Assembly: GCA_016704565.1 (NCBI GenBank)
Contig: JADIZV010000001.1
Span: 434,001 to 498,000, forward strand
Reading direction: 5' to 3'
DNA: 64,000 nt
Source: Candidatus Phosphoribacter baldrii
GTDB taxonomy: Bacteria; Actinomycetota; Actinomycetes; Actinomycetales; Dermatophilaceae
The notes below the pieces were generated by a model. That model was not told the origin of the DNA, ran no database searches, and was given only the letters and a program-made list of their open reading frames with translations. Within the stretch, counting starts at the first letter, position 1. Every line of letters starts with the position of its first letter. This document shows positions 52,278-60,455 of the stretch, piece by piece. The position numbers and the translations under genes are program-made.

Positions 52278-52941
52278 CGGGGCGCAGGACGACTGGCGCG
52301 CCCGCGCCCGCGGGAGCCGGGTCGGGCGCGCCATCGTCCTGGCCACCACCACCGCCGTCGTCCTGGCTGGAGTCTGGTGGGGCAGCCGAGGCAAGGAACC
52401 CGACGCCGGGTCCCTGACCTCGTCGTCGGTCGCCGCCGCACCGGAAGCCGCGCTAGGCCCTGGCGGCGGCGGGTCCACTCCGGTGCAGGTCAGCGGCTCC
52501 CCGGGAAGCGCCCCGATTGTCGGTCAGCCGTTGGCAGACTTCACTGCGCTGGCCGTCGACGGTCAGCCCGTGTCGCTCTCCGCCCTGCGCGGGCGCCCGG
52601 TCTGGCTGAGTTTCGGTGCCACCTGGTGTGCCCCGTGCCGGGTCGAGGCACCGGACATCCAGGCTGCGTATGCCGCCCGCGCCCACGACGACCGCGGCTT
52701 GGCGGTGGTGGCGATCTACCTGGGCGAAAGTGCCGAGACCGTCCGCGACGCCACGTCCCGCCTCGGCCTCACCTATGTCCACATCGCCGACCCGGCGACG
52801 CGGTTGGCCTCGGCGTATCGGGTCTTGGGGATCCCCACCCATGTATTCCTTGACCGGGCGGGAGTGGTCCGCGGCGTGGTCGTCGGGGTGTTGGGCCCCG
52901 AGGAGATCGCCCGCCGAGTCGCCCTCATCGAGACCGGCTGA
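52270..52941 (+). CDS. TlpA/ResA-like thioredoxin
   Basis: 223 residues. N-terminal anchor helix RAIVLATTTAVVLAGVWWGS, a Gly/Ser linker, then a TlpA-like thioredoxin fold with the redox motif GATWCAPCRVEAPDIQAAYA and cis-Pro VLGIPTHVFLDRAGVV. Reduces the apocytochrome haem-binding cysteines outside the membrane. Completes the six-gene operon 47391-52941. Confidence 0.9.
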   Translation: MPDGAQDDWRARARGSRVGRAIVLATTTAVVLAGVWWGSRGKEPDAGSLTSSSVAAAPEAALGPGGGGSTPVQVSGSPGSAPIVGQPLADFTALAVDGQPVSLSALRGRPVWLSFGATWCAPCRVEAPDIQAAYAARAHDDRGLAVVAIYLGESAETVRDATSRLGLTYVHIADPATRLASAYRVLGIPTHVFLDRAGVVRGVVVGVLGPEEIARRVALIETG

Positions 52942-52950
52942 GCCGCGGGC

Positions 52951-53290
52951 ATCAGACCATCGCGCGGTGCCGCTGGCATCGAACGCCAACCCAGCGATCG
53001 CGCCAACCGACAGGTGCGGGCCGCCTTCGGTGATCGCCCAACTACCTACTGGCCCTGCTGGCGCGTCAGCAACGCCAGCATCCCGGATTGCCCCTCAACG
53101 ACGGTCCGATCGGGGGCGTTGTCTAGGAATCCGGTCTCTCCTGCCGCAAAGACCGCCTTCACCAACTCCGTTGAAAGGCCTGGAGCGCCCGTCGGAACCA
53201 CCGCGCTCCGCGTTGCGCAAGTCGGCTGCCGTCGTCAGGCATTGGGCACCAAGACCCTCGGTCCCGCGCCTCGTCGACACCGGTCGCGCC
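52951..53290. pseudogene. Mosaic of gene fragments
   Basis: CAGACCATCGCGC at 52951 copies the 3' end of the HsmA-like gene (53408). It is joined to GCCGCTGGCATCGAACGCCA copied from that gene's middle (53656 area), then to GCCTTCGGTGATCGCC, which matches the alcohol dehydrogenase gene (about 54272). Further on, a reverse-strand frame reads STELVKAVFAAGETGFLDNA, then PDRTVVEGQSGMLALLTRQQ and a stop at about 53044, the end of an unidentified protein. I read the whole 340 bp as rearranged debris. Confidence 0.5.
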
Positions 53291-53297
53291 AGAACAC

Positions 53298-53334
53298 CTG
53301 AGGCACTGCTCACTGTGAGTGAGCAGTGCCTCAG
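53298..53334. terminator. Perfect 16-bp hairpin
   Basis: CTGAGGCACTGCTCAC (53298-53313) and exact complement at 53319-53334, loop TGTGA. Lies 72 bp downstream of the HsmA-like gene stop on the reverse strand; probable terminator. Confidence 0.8.
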
Positions 53335-53405
53335 CCTGCCAAACCCCATGGCGTGGACCCGGGCCTCTGGCCCAGGCAGTGGGCCCACGCCGACGTTGAA
53401 GGTCC

Positions 53406-53798
53406 TCAGACCATCGCGCTAAGCATGCCGGTCACGTAGGGGACGAGCCAGATGAGCCAGACCCACAGCGACAGTTTGTGGAAGCCAGCCAGCTCAGACT
53501 CGCGGCCCCGCACCAGCACGACGATCGCCCACGCGGCGTGCACGGCCATCAAAGCCAGCGCCAAGCCACCCGTCCAGGCCATGACAGTCGTGAGTCCCTG
53601 CGCGGGGGTGCGGTTGCCGGTGCCACCCGATTCGGCGATCGCCACCATGACGGCGGTTCCGCTGGCATCGAACGCCAACCCGGTGAGGAAGGCCCCGACG
53701 TGCCAGCGCTTGAGGCGGCCGCCGAGCTTCTCGGCCCAGACTCCGGTCGTATAGGAGACGAGGGCCAGCGTGATGAGGACGATCGCGAGGATCAACAT
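53406..53798 (-). CDS. HsmA-family (TIGR03987) membrane protein
   Basis: 130 residues, four helices: LILAIVLITLALVSYTTGVW, GAFLTGLAFDASGTAVMVAI, MAWTGGLALALMAVHAAWAI, LWVWLIWLVPYVTGMLSAMV. His residues in WHVGAF, AVHAAW and GFHKLS are positioned like haem ligands. ATG 53798. A perfect palindromic operator overlaps its promoter, suggesting control by a TetR-type regulator not present here. Confidence 0.8.
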   Translation of the reverse strand: MLILAIVLITLALVSYTTGVWAEKLGGRLKRWHVGAFLTGLAFDASGTAVMVAIAESGGTGNRTPAQGLTTVMAWTGGLALALMAVHAAWAIVVLVRGRESELAGFHKLSLWVWLIWLVPYVTGMLSAMV

Positions 53799-53806
53799 GA
53801 CACGAT

Positions 53807-53824
53807 ACTGACATCGGTGTCAGT
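53807..53824. promoter_or_regulatory. Palindromic operator (TetR-type)
   Basis: ACTGACATCGGTGTCAGT, a perfect 18-bp palindrome 9 bp upstream of the HsmA-like start. Further half-sites TGTCA occur at 53829 and 53841. Size and symmetry are typical for TetR-family repressors. Confidence 0.75.
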
Positions 53825-53842
53825 AAGATGTCAACACAGATG

Positions 53843-54943
53843 TCAGCAAACCCCCTCCGGCAGTTCCACCACGGTGATCCCTGCCGTCAATCCCACCGAA
53901 CCCGCCGCGCCCGCCGCGCCCGCCGACCCCACCGCGCCCGCCGAACCCGCCGCGCCCGTCGGCTCCGACATCCCCGCCAACGCCGCACCAGCACTCTCCA
54001 GACCGATCACCCTGCCCACCAACCGCCTCGGGTCGATCGCCCCCGACGCGACGAGGGCGAGCAGGCCCGGGTAGTCGCGGGACGGCATACCGTGCGACCC
54101 GAGCACCTCCAGCTCACGGGAGATGACCGCCCCCATCGGCACCGCCGCCTCCGCCGCCGACCCGAGCAACAATCCCACCTGGACGTGCCGCCCGCGCGGC
54201 CGCAGCGAGCGCACCGATGCCGCCAAGACGTCCACGGACCCGATTGCGTCGACCGACACGTGGGCGCCGCCTTCGGTGATCGCCACCAGATCGGCCCCCG
54301 GCGCGACCGCAGCCGCCGCTCCAAGCCCCAGCGCCGCCGCGCGCGCCGCCTCCGACACGTCGACCCCCACGACGCGCGCCCCGAGCGCGACCCCGACCAG
54401 CACCGCGGACAGCCCAACCCCGCCGCACCCGTGGACCACCAACCACTCCCCGCGCGCCACCCGTCCGACCGACACGACCGCCCGGTATGCCGTCGCAAGC
54501 CGACACCCGAGGGCCGCCGCCTCCACGAACCCCACCGACTCAGGCAACCCGACGACATTGGCATCGGCCGCCGACACGGCGACGAGCTCAGCGAATGACC
54601 CCCAGCCGGTGAAGCCCGGCTGGGTCTGGGAAGGGCACACGTGGGTGTCGCCGGCACGGCATACCTCGCAGACGCCGCAGCCACACGCGAACGGGACGGT
54701 CACCCGGTCACCCACCCGCCACCGCCGCACGTCGGCACCGACCGCTGCCACCGTGCCCGCGAACTCGTGCCCGGGCACCATCGGCAGCGGCACCGGGTCG
54801 TGGCCGAGCCACGCGTGCCAGTCGGACCGACAGACCCCGGTCGCGGCCACCCGCACGACGATCCCGTCGGCGGGGCAGGTCGGGTCGGGCAGGTCGCGCA
54901 GCACCGGGATTTCCCCGTATGCCGCGTAGCTCACGGCGCGCAT
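53843..54943 (-). CDS. Zinc-dependent alcohol dehydrogenase
   Basis: 366-residue medium-chain dehydrogenase. Catalytic zinc ligands in TGVCRSDWHAW and PGHEFAGTVAAVG; structural zinc cysteines in CGCGVCEVCRAGDTHVC; Rossmann motif VVHGCGGVGLSAVLVGVALG. NAD(P)-dependent oxidation of an unidentified alcohol. Near the C-terminus a low-complexity insert of GAAGSAGAVGSAGAAGAAGS units interrupts the last helix, probably from slippage of a GCC/GGC-rich tract. Confidence 0.9.
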   Translation of the reverse strand: MRAVSYAAYGEIPVLRDLPDPTCPADGIVVRVAATGVCRSDWHAWLGHDPVPLPMVPGHEFAGTVAAVGADVRRWRVGDRVTVPFACGCGVCEVCRAGDTHVCPSQTQPGFTGWGSFAELVAVSAADANVVGLPESVGFVEAAALGCRLATAYRAVVSVGRVARGEWLVVHGCGGVGLSAVLVGVALGARVVGVDVSEAARAAALGLGAAAAVAPGADLVAITEGGAHVSVDAIGSVDVLAASVRSLRPRGRHVQVGLLLGSAAEAAVPMGAVISRELEVLGSHGMPSRDYPGLLALVASGAIDPRRLVGRVIGLESAGAALAGMSEPTGAAGSAGAVGSAGAAGAAGSVGLTAGITVVELPEGVC

Positions 54944-54988
54944 ACCGGGACTATGCCACCGCGCTCGCCAAACCCCTCGCCCCGGTTC

Positions 54989-55903
54989 TCACCCGGACGG
55001 GAAGCGGCTCACCACCACGGCCTTGCCCAACATCGCCTCGACGATCGGCCGGTCACCCACCGGTTTCGACGTCGTGACCGACACCGGCGCCGCGACGAGG
55101 ATCAACGTGCACGCCGAGCCCGCAGGCTGCGGCGTGACCGTCCCACCGACGACGATGATGTCCGGCTCCTCGTGCAGCAGCGGGCGCGGGTTCGTTTCGC
55201 ACGCACCGATCAGCACGCGGTAGCGAATCTCGTTGCCCGACACTCCGAGCAGCGCGCCGACCTCGACGCCGAGGTCGGTCGGCGGTCGCCCATCGCCGGC
55301 CTCGAGCGTCGGCGCAGGCGGCACGGTCATGGCGGCAGGGTCGATGGCGACGCGGATGATCGGCTGGGTCAGGCCCGCCACCGAGAAGCGCCACGCGGGC
55401 ACGGTCGCCTCGCCGCGACTAGTCAACAACGTGGTCGTCCCGAGCGTCGCGCCGGTGATGACCACGCCGGAGCAGCGCGCGTCGGTCGGGCACGGCCCCT
55501 GGCCCGCGGCAATGAACGCCGTGTATGCCGTCCGCGCACCGACCAGCCGCACCACCTTGATCGAGCCGTCCGGGAAGCGGACCTCCCCCATGCCCGTCGT
55601 GTCGGGCAGCGTGCCGCTCACGCCGATCCGGCCCGCGGCGAAGGCGTCCTTGAGGTCGCTTCGGTCATCGAAACCCAGGACCTGGGTGAACTCGCCGAGC
55701 GGCACCAACCCGGTGCGCCAGGCCTCGATGGCGCCGCTGGAGCGCCACGCTGCCGCGACCGCCGTCGCTCGCTTGTCGAACCCGGTCACGTCCGCGCGCG
55801 GCCCGGTCCCCTGCCCGCAGGCCGTCAACACAGTGCTCGCCAGCACACCAGCGAGGACCGCGAGCAGGCCAGCCTGTCGGCGCGTCAAGCCAAGACGTGT
55901 CAT
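54989..55903 (-). CDS. Hypothetical lipoprotein (intact copy)
   Basis: 304 residues. Signal LGLTRRQAGLLAVLAGVLAS with lipobox VLTAC. Mature part has TGFDKRATAVAAAWRSSGAI, then EAWRTGLVPLGEFTQVLGFD; second half is beta-rich with Val/Pro segments and two cysteine pairs (PCPTDARC and ACETNP...SAC). No family recognised. The N-terminal half is repeated in broken form at 57637-58094. Confidence 0.7.
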   Translation of the reverse strand: MTRLGLTRRQAGLLAVLAGVLASTVLTACGQGTGPRADVTGFDKRATAVAAAWRSSGAIEAWRTGLVPLGEFTQVLGFDDRSDLKDAFAAGRIGVSGTLPDTTGMGEVRFPDGSIKVVRLVGARTAYTAFIAAGQGPCPTDARCSGVVITGATLGTTTLLTSRGEATVPAWRFSVAGLTQPIIRVAIDPAAMTVPPAPTLEAGDGRPPTDLGVEVGALLGVSGNEIRYRVLIGACETNPRPLLHEEPDIIVVGGTVTPQPAGSACTLILVAAPVSVTTSKPVGDRPIVEAMLGKAVVVSRFPSG

Positions 55904-57475
55904 GACTCATCCTCTCCGACACGTGAACCGGCTGGGCCCTCGCGGAGGTTGCAACTCAGGGTCGGCCGCCGCCGAACGGCTCAGTGCTCGACGGCCTTGC
56001 CCGCCGCGGCGTTCGCCTTGTTGACGGCCACGGCATACCCGTTGCGTTCGCTGACCAGATAGAAGGCGAGGGCGCCCGCGAGGACCACCCCGATGAGCAG
56101 CACGGTCAGGCCAACCTCCAACCCGGCCACACTCACGGCCAGGACCGCGCCCGCCGTCGCCGCCGCGCGCAGGAACGACCGCCACGAGCTGACGTCTCGC
56201 GCCTGCAGATAGGCCACGACCAGCACGTATGCCGCCACCGGCACCCCCAACGTCAGCGCCGCCGCCCGACTACTCACGTGGGCGACGTGCTCGATGACGT
56301 CGATGCTCGCCCCGAGCCCGGCCCCGACGGCTGCGGCCGCGGCATACACGAGGTAGTGGCCGTAAGCCCAGACGAAGGTGGAGTGGTTCTCTTCCTCCTC
56401 CATCCGCTCGGCGTGGGAGTGCTTGAAGTAGAACCACCACAGGACGAAGACAATGAGCATCGCGCCGACGACTGCGAGCAGGAGCTGGGCCGACAGGCTG
56501 CCCTCGGCGAGCACGGCATTGATGCCGCCGGTGGTCGACAGGAGCACTTCGCCCAGGACGATGATCGTCATCAGGCTGTAGCGCTCGACCATGTGCTCGG
56601 GGTGCCAGGGCGTCCCGCCGCGCCGCTCGGCGACGATCGGCACGAGGACCTCCAGGGCGATAAGGGTGAGCAGCACGGCATACCCGCCGGCCTGGCCGAC
56701 CACGAGTCCCCAGGTGAGCCAAGCGATTTCGAGGACGCCGATGCCGACGGCATACGCGCGGGCGGTCTCGCGGCGCGACGGATCGTCACGCGCGACGCGA
56801 AGCCACTGGACGATCATCGGCGTTCGCATGATCGCGTAGCCGAACACGAGCACGCCGAACTGGCCCTCGTTGAAGGCGCGCGGCACACCCGCGGCGAGCA
56901 CGAGGACGCCGGCCATCATCACCATCGCGAGCGTTCGCCACAGCACGTCGTTGGTGTCGTAGGCGGAGGCGAACCAGGTGAAGTTCATCCACGCCCACCA
57001 GATCGCGAAGAACGTCAGCAGGTAGCCGGTGATCGCGCTCCAATGCCCTTCCGACAGGCCGTGGTGCAGTTGCGCGGCGGCGGTCGCGATCGCAACGACG
57101 AAGGTGAGGTCGAAGAGGAGTTCCAGCGGGGTGCTCGCGCGGTGCTTCTCGCGCGGGTCGCGGCCGCGGAGGGGCAGCACCCACGGCGTCTCGTTCCTGG
57201 TCGTCATGCCCGCAGAGTATGCCGCCCGGCTGGCTCGTCGACACGCCGTCGGTCCGGTCGCACACGGCATACCATTGGTCCCCCGGTCGTCGCCCTCCCA
57301 CGCTCAGGTATGCCGTCCCCACCCGACCAAAGGTATTCCTTGTGCTGACGAGCGATAAGGTCTGCCGGAATCAGGCCAGGGGTTGACCCACCCGAAGTCC
57401 GGCGAACCTTCCGAAGTCGCTGTCGTTCCAATGGATCGTCCCGACGTCGATCGCGTATGCCGCCAACTGTGCGTC
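55444..57475. repeat. Unit A of a 2.19-kb tandem segmental duplication
   Basis: Runs from inside the lipoprotein gene through ltrA to the end of a vapC fragment. It matches unit B (57637-59690) base for base with few differences; offset is 2191-2193 bp throughout. Unit A holds the intact ltrA. Confidence 0.93.
55981..57207 (-). CDS. ltrA: LtrA-family membrane protein (intact copy)
   Basis: 408 residues (low temperature requirement A family). EKHRASTPLELLFDLTFVVA, then IATAAAQLHHGLSEGHW, is the family signature; ten or more helices follow, with WWAWMNFTWFASAYDTNDVL, TPWHPEHMVERYSLMTIIVL, then GEVLLSTTGGINAVL, and WWFYFKHSHAERMEEEENHS. Function unknown; named for cold-sensitive Listeria mutants. 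Lies downstream of no clear partner; lipoprotein gene 77 bp further on. Duplicated at 58172-59398 with a nonsense change. Confidence 0.9.
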   Translation of the reverse strand: MTTRNETPWVLPLRGRDPREKHRASTPLELLFDLTFVVAIATAAAQLHHGLSEGHWSAITGYLLTFFAIWWAWMNFTWFASAYDTNDVLWRTLAMVMMAGVLVLAAGVPRAFNEGQFGVLVFGYAIMRTPMIVQWLRVARDDPSRRETARAYAVGIGVLEIAWLTWGLVVGQAGGYAVLLTLIALEVLVPIVAERRGGTPWHPEHMVERYSLMTIIVLGEVLLSTTGGINAVLAEGSLSAQLLLAVVGAMLIVFVLWWFYFKHSHAERMEEEENHSTFVWAYGHYLVYAAAAAVGAGLGASIDVIEHVAHVSSRAAALTLGVPVAAYVLVVAYLQARDVSSWRSFLRAAATAGAVLAVSVAGLEVGLTVLLIGVVLAGALAFYLVSERNGYAVAVNKANAAAGKAVEH

Positions 57476-57545
57476 GGGTCGTCAAGCCGCAGAGTGCCGA
57501 CCCCTGGAGGGCCAGAGTCAGGCCCCCCAGGTCGATCCAACACCC
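57371..57545 (-). pseudogene. Fragment of vapC at the duplication junction
   Basis: About 105 bp matches the 3' end of the intact vapC (59562-59680), with an extra C (frame broken) and small deletions. It then degenerates, with a last recognisable stretch GGTCGATCCAAC at about 57532 that matches 59763. A run of eight C follows. Then 57545-57636 is unique filler with a short GGTGG/CCACC hairpin. Confidence 0.75.
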
Positions 57546-57636
57546 CCCCCGGGTGGCCGCCCCCTCGCAGGAGAGGGGTGGAACACCACCTCCCCCGCCG
57601 CAGCTATGGGACGTTATTACAGCATCGGAAGCACAA

Positions 57637-58094
57637 GCGTCGCGCCGGTGATGACCACGCCGGAGCACGCGCGTCGGTCGGGCACGGCCCTGGCCCGCGG
57701 CAATGAACGCCGTGTATGCCGTCCGCGCACCGACCAGCCCCACCACCTTGATCGAGCCGTCCGGGAAGCGGACCTCCCCCATGCCCGTCGTGTCGGGCAG
57801 CGTGCCGCTCACGCCGATCCGGCCCGCGGCGAAGGCGTCCTTGAGGTCGCTTCGGTCATCGAAACCCAGGACCTGGGTGAACTCGCCGAGCGGCACCAAC
57901 CCGGTGCGCCAGGCCTCGATGGCGCCGCTGGAGCGCCACGCTGCCGCGACCGCCGTCGCTCGCTTGTCGAACCCGGTCACGTCCGCGCGCGGCCCGGTCC
58001 CCTGCCCGCAGGCCGTCAACACAGTGCTCGCCAGCACACCAGCGAGGACCGCGAGCAGGCCAGCCTGTCGGCGCGTCAAGCCAAGACGTGTCAT
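57637..58094 (-). pseudogene. Truncated copy of the lipoprotein gene
   Basis: Keeps the start, signal and lipobox (LAVLAGVLASTVLTACGQGT) and about 135 residues identical to the intact gene at 54989 except one Arg-to-Gly change. It then loses frame at two deletions (near 57665 and 57688) and ends at the duplication breakpoint. The long chimeric frame that continues into junction DNA is not a natural gene. Confidence 0.88.
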
Positions 58095-58171
58095 GACTCA
58101 TCCTCTCCGACACGTGAACCGGCTGGGCCCTCGCGGAGGTTGCAACTCAGGGTCGGCCGCCGCCGAACGGC

Positions 58172-59398
58172 TCAGTGCTCGACGGCCTTGCCCGCCGCGG
58201 CGTTCGCCTTGTTGACGGCCACGGCATACCCGTTGCGTTCGCTGACCAGATAGAAGGCGAGGGCGCCCGCGAGGACCACCCCGATGAGCAGCACGGTCAG
58301 GCCAACCTCCAACCCGGCCACACTCACGGCCAGGACCGCGCCCGCCGTCGCCGCCGCGCGCAGGAACGACCGCCACGAGCTGACATCTCGCGCCTGCAGA
58401 TAGGCCACGACCAGCACGTATGCCGCCACCGGCACCCCCAACGTCAGCGCCGCCGCCCGACTACTCACGTGGGCGACGTGCTCGATGACGTCGATGCTCG
58501 CCCCGAGCCCGGCCCCGACGGCTGCGGCCGCGGCATACACGAGGTAGTGGCCGTAGGCCCAGACGAAGGTGGAGTGGTTCTCTTCCTCCTCCATCCGCTC
58601 GGCGTGGGAGTGCTTGAAGTAGAACCACCACAGGACGAAGACAATGAGCATCGCGCCGACGACTGCGAGCAGGAGCTGGGCCGACAGGCTGCCCTCGGCG
58701 AGCACGGCATTGATGCCGCCGGTGGTCGACAGGAGCACTTCGCCCAGGACGATGATCGTCATCAGGCTGTAGCGCTCGACCATGTGCTCGGGGTGCCAGG
58801 GCGTCCCGCCGCGCCGCTCGGCGACGATCGGCACGAGGACCTCTAGGGCGATAAGGGTGAGCAGCACGGCATACCCGCCGGCCTGGCCGACCACGAGTCC
58901 CTAGGTGAGCCAAGCGATTTCGAGGACGCCGATGCCGACGGCATACGCGCGGGCGGTCTCGCGGCGCGACGGATCGTCACGCGCGACGCGAAGCCACTGG
59001 AGGATCATCGGCGTTCGCATGATGGCGTAGCCGAGCACGAGCACGCCGAACTGGCCCTCGTTGAAGGCGCGCGGCACACCCGCGGCGAGCACGAGGACGC
59101 CGGCCATCATCACCATCGCGAGCGTTCGCCACAGCACGTCGTTGGTGTCGTAGGCGGAGGCGAACCAGGTGAAGTTCATCCACGCCCACCAGATCGCGAA
59201 GAACGTCAGCAGGTAGCCGGTGATCGCGCTCCAATGCCCTTCCGACAGGCCGTGGTGCAGTTGCGCGGCGGCGGTCGCGATCGCAACGACGAAGGTGAGG
59301 TCGAAGAGGAGTTCCAGCGGGGTGCTCGCGCGGTGCTTCTCGCGCGGGTCGCGGCCGCGGAGGGGCAGCACCCACGGCGTCTCGTTCCGGGTCGTCAT
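58172..59398 (-). pseudogene. ltrA copy inactivated by a nonsense mutation
   Basis: Almost identical to the intact ltrA. At 58901-58903 a TGG (Trp in AWLTWGLVVGQ) has become TAG, splitting the gene after about 165 residues. Other changes are few (such as VFGYAIM to VLGYAIM and IVQW to ILQW). Start, signature and C-terminus otherwise intact, so the duplication is recent. Confidence 0.92.
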
Positions 59399-59561
59399 GC
59401 CCGCAGAGTATGCCGCCCTGCTTGCTCCTCGACACACCCTCGGCCTGGCCGCACACCGCATACCATTGGTCCCCCGGTCGTCGCCCTCCCACGCTCAGGT
59501 ATGCCGCCCCCGCCCGACCATTGGTATCCCTTGTGCTGACGAGCGATGAGGTCTGCCGGAA

Positions 59562-59990
59562 TCAGGCCAGGGGGTTGACCCACCGAAGTCCGGCGAACCT
59601 TCCGAAGTCGCTGTCGTTCGAATGGATCGTCCCGCCGAACTCGATCGCGTATGCCGCCAACTGTGCGTCGGTCGTGAGGTTGGCCCCGGTCCCCAAGCGC
59701 TCAAGCAACGACAGGGTGAGCCGCACGTGTTCGGGGCCGGGCGCGAGGAACCGGACCTGGGGTCGATCCAACCACTCGTGGACGTAGCCCGACGCCTCCG
59801 GCACGCTGAGCGGTCGCTCGTGAACCCGCGAGCTGGTGCCGAGCCGGACGAAACCGAACAGCGCAGGTGCCGTTAGCCCGACCTCCTCAGTCCCGCTCAA
59901 CGCGTCGTTGAGCCAGTCGCGCGCCGGAGCGTGCAGCGGATAGCCGTCGAACACGGCATACACGAGCAGGTTGACGTCGGGGATGATCAC
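59562..59990 (-). CDS. vapC: VapC-type PIN-domain toxin
   Basis: 142 residues from GTG 59990, overlapping the antitoxin stop. PIN nuclease acidic residues are in place: Asp5 (IIPDVNLLVYAVF), central Glu region, Asp in TDAQLAAYAIEF and Asp in HSNDSDFGRF, then LRWVNPL. Predicted Mg-dependent RNase, probably cleaving tRNA or rRNA, blocked by the adjacent VapB. Confidence 0.92.
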   Translation of the reverse strand: MIIPDVNLLVYAVFDGYPLHAPARDWLNDALSGTEEVGLTAPALFGFVRLGTSSRVHERPLSVPEASGYVHEWLDRPQVRFLAPGPEHVRLTLSLLERLGTGANLTTDAQLAAYAIEFGGTIHSNDSDFGRFAGLRWVNPLA

Positions 59991-60238
59991 GACCGGCCCG
60001 CGATCAGCCCGTCGTCCTCGAGTTCGTCGGCCAGGCGGTTGAGCGCGGTCACGTCGATGCCTGGACGAACGCCGGAGTGGTGCGGGCGGACCCGGTATGC
60101 CGGTCGGTCCGCGACGCTCTCAGTGAGCCCCCGGCGCAGCGCCTCGTTGACCACCTGCTTGAGCGACTTACGCTCCCGATGCTGAGCGTCGCTCAACAAC
60201 CGAGCGACGTCATCGTCCAACGTCAACGTCGTCCTCAC
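59987..60238 (-). CDS. vapB: VapB-type ribbon-helix-helix antitoxin
   Basis: 83 residues from GTG 60238. RHH DNA-binding N-terminus RTTLTLDDDVARLLSDAQHR, then KSLKQVVNEALRRGL; C-terminal toxin-binding tail IDVTALNRLADELEDDGLIA. TAAGAT (complement at 60244-60249) is a likely -10, with a palindrome on the -35 region. Confidence 0.92.
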   Translation of the reverse strand: MRTTLTLDDDVARLLSDAQHRERKSLKQVVNEALRRGLTESVADRPAYRVRPHHSGVRPGIDVTALNRLADELEDDGLIAGRS

Positions 60239-60264
60239 GAGGACATCTTAGCATCAGCAAGTCA

Positions 60265-60278
60265 GGCATCATGATGCC
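60265..60278. promoter_or_regulatory. Palindrome over the vapBC promoter
   Basis: GGCATCATGATGCC, perfect 14-bp palindrome, overlapping the expected -35 region of the vapB promoter. Likely autoregulatory operator for VapB-VapC. The rest of the 217-bp gap to 60455 shows no gene. Confidence 0.65.
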
Positions 60279-60455
60279 GATACCCGGATGATGCACCCCC
60301 TCCGCGAACACATCACCGACGAAAGCTCATCGGTCAGCGGGCAAGAGGTCGGCGATGTCGGCGACGTTCGGCCACGGCGCGGGCCACCAGCCAGGGGCTG
60401 ACGCCACGTCGATGGTCGGCCGCATAAGGGCCGGCCGATTCGCCTGGTGGCGTGT

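Larger units (their letters stand above)
57637..59690. repeat. Unit B of the tandem segmental duplication
   Basis: Second copy, carrying the truncated lipoprotein gene, the ltrA copy with a stop mutation, and the full vapC end. Two single-base deletions relative to unit A lie in the first 60 bp; the rest differs by scattered substitutions. Confidence 0.93.
141..60103. repeat. Dispersed 8-bp motif GTATGCCG/CGGCATAC, about 120 copies
   Basis: Counting by eye, GTATGCC or its complement occurs about 125 times and the full 8-mer about 120 times between 141 and 60103. The next base is nearly always C or T, and G or C usually precedes it. Orientation is roughly balanced. Copies lie in genes in every frame, forcing TAT, ATA or CAT codons, and between genes, where several are paired into hairpins (11903, 31594, 33191, 38511). 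For the base composition here about two or three copies would be expected by chance. The motif is missing from 60110-64000 except for one 7-mer at about 61814. Confidence 0.9.

Noticed and set aside
57204..58094. 296-codon ORF with a good lipoprotein signal
   Set aside because: Chimera of the truncated lipoprotein copy and out-of-frame junction DNA across the duplication breakpoint.
141..60103. Dispersed motif as KOPS/FtsK polar sequence or Chi
   Set aside because: Copies are roughly equal in both orientations over 60 kb; such elements are strongly strand-biased.
141..60103. Dispersed motif as a simple codon-pair effect (Ala-Tyr or Tyr-Ala)
   Set aside because: It occurs in all frames, giving His-Thr, Gly-Ile and Val-Cys too, and between genes as hairpins.
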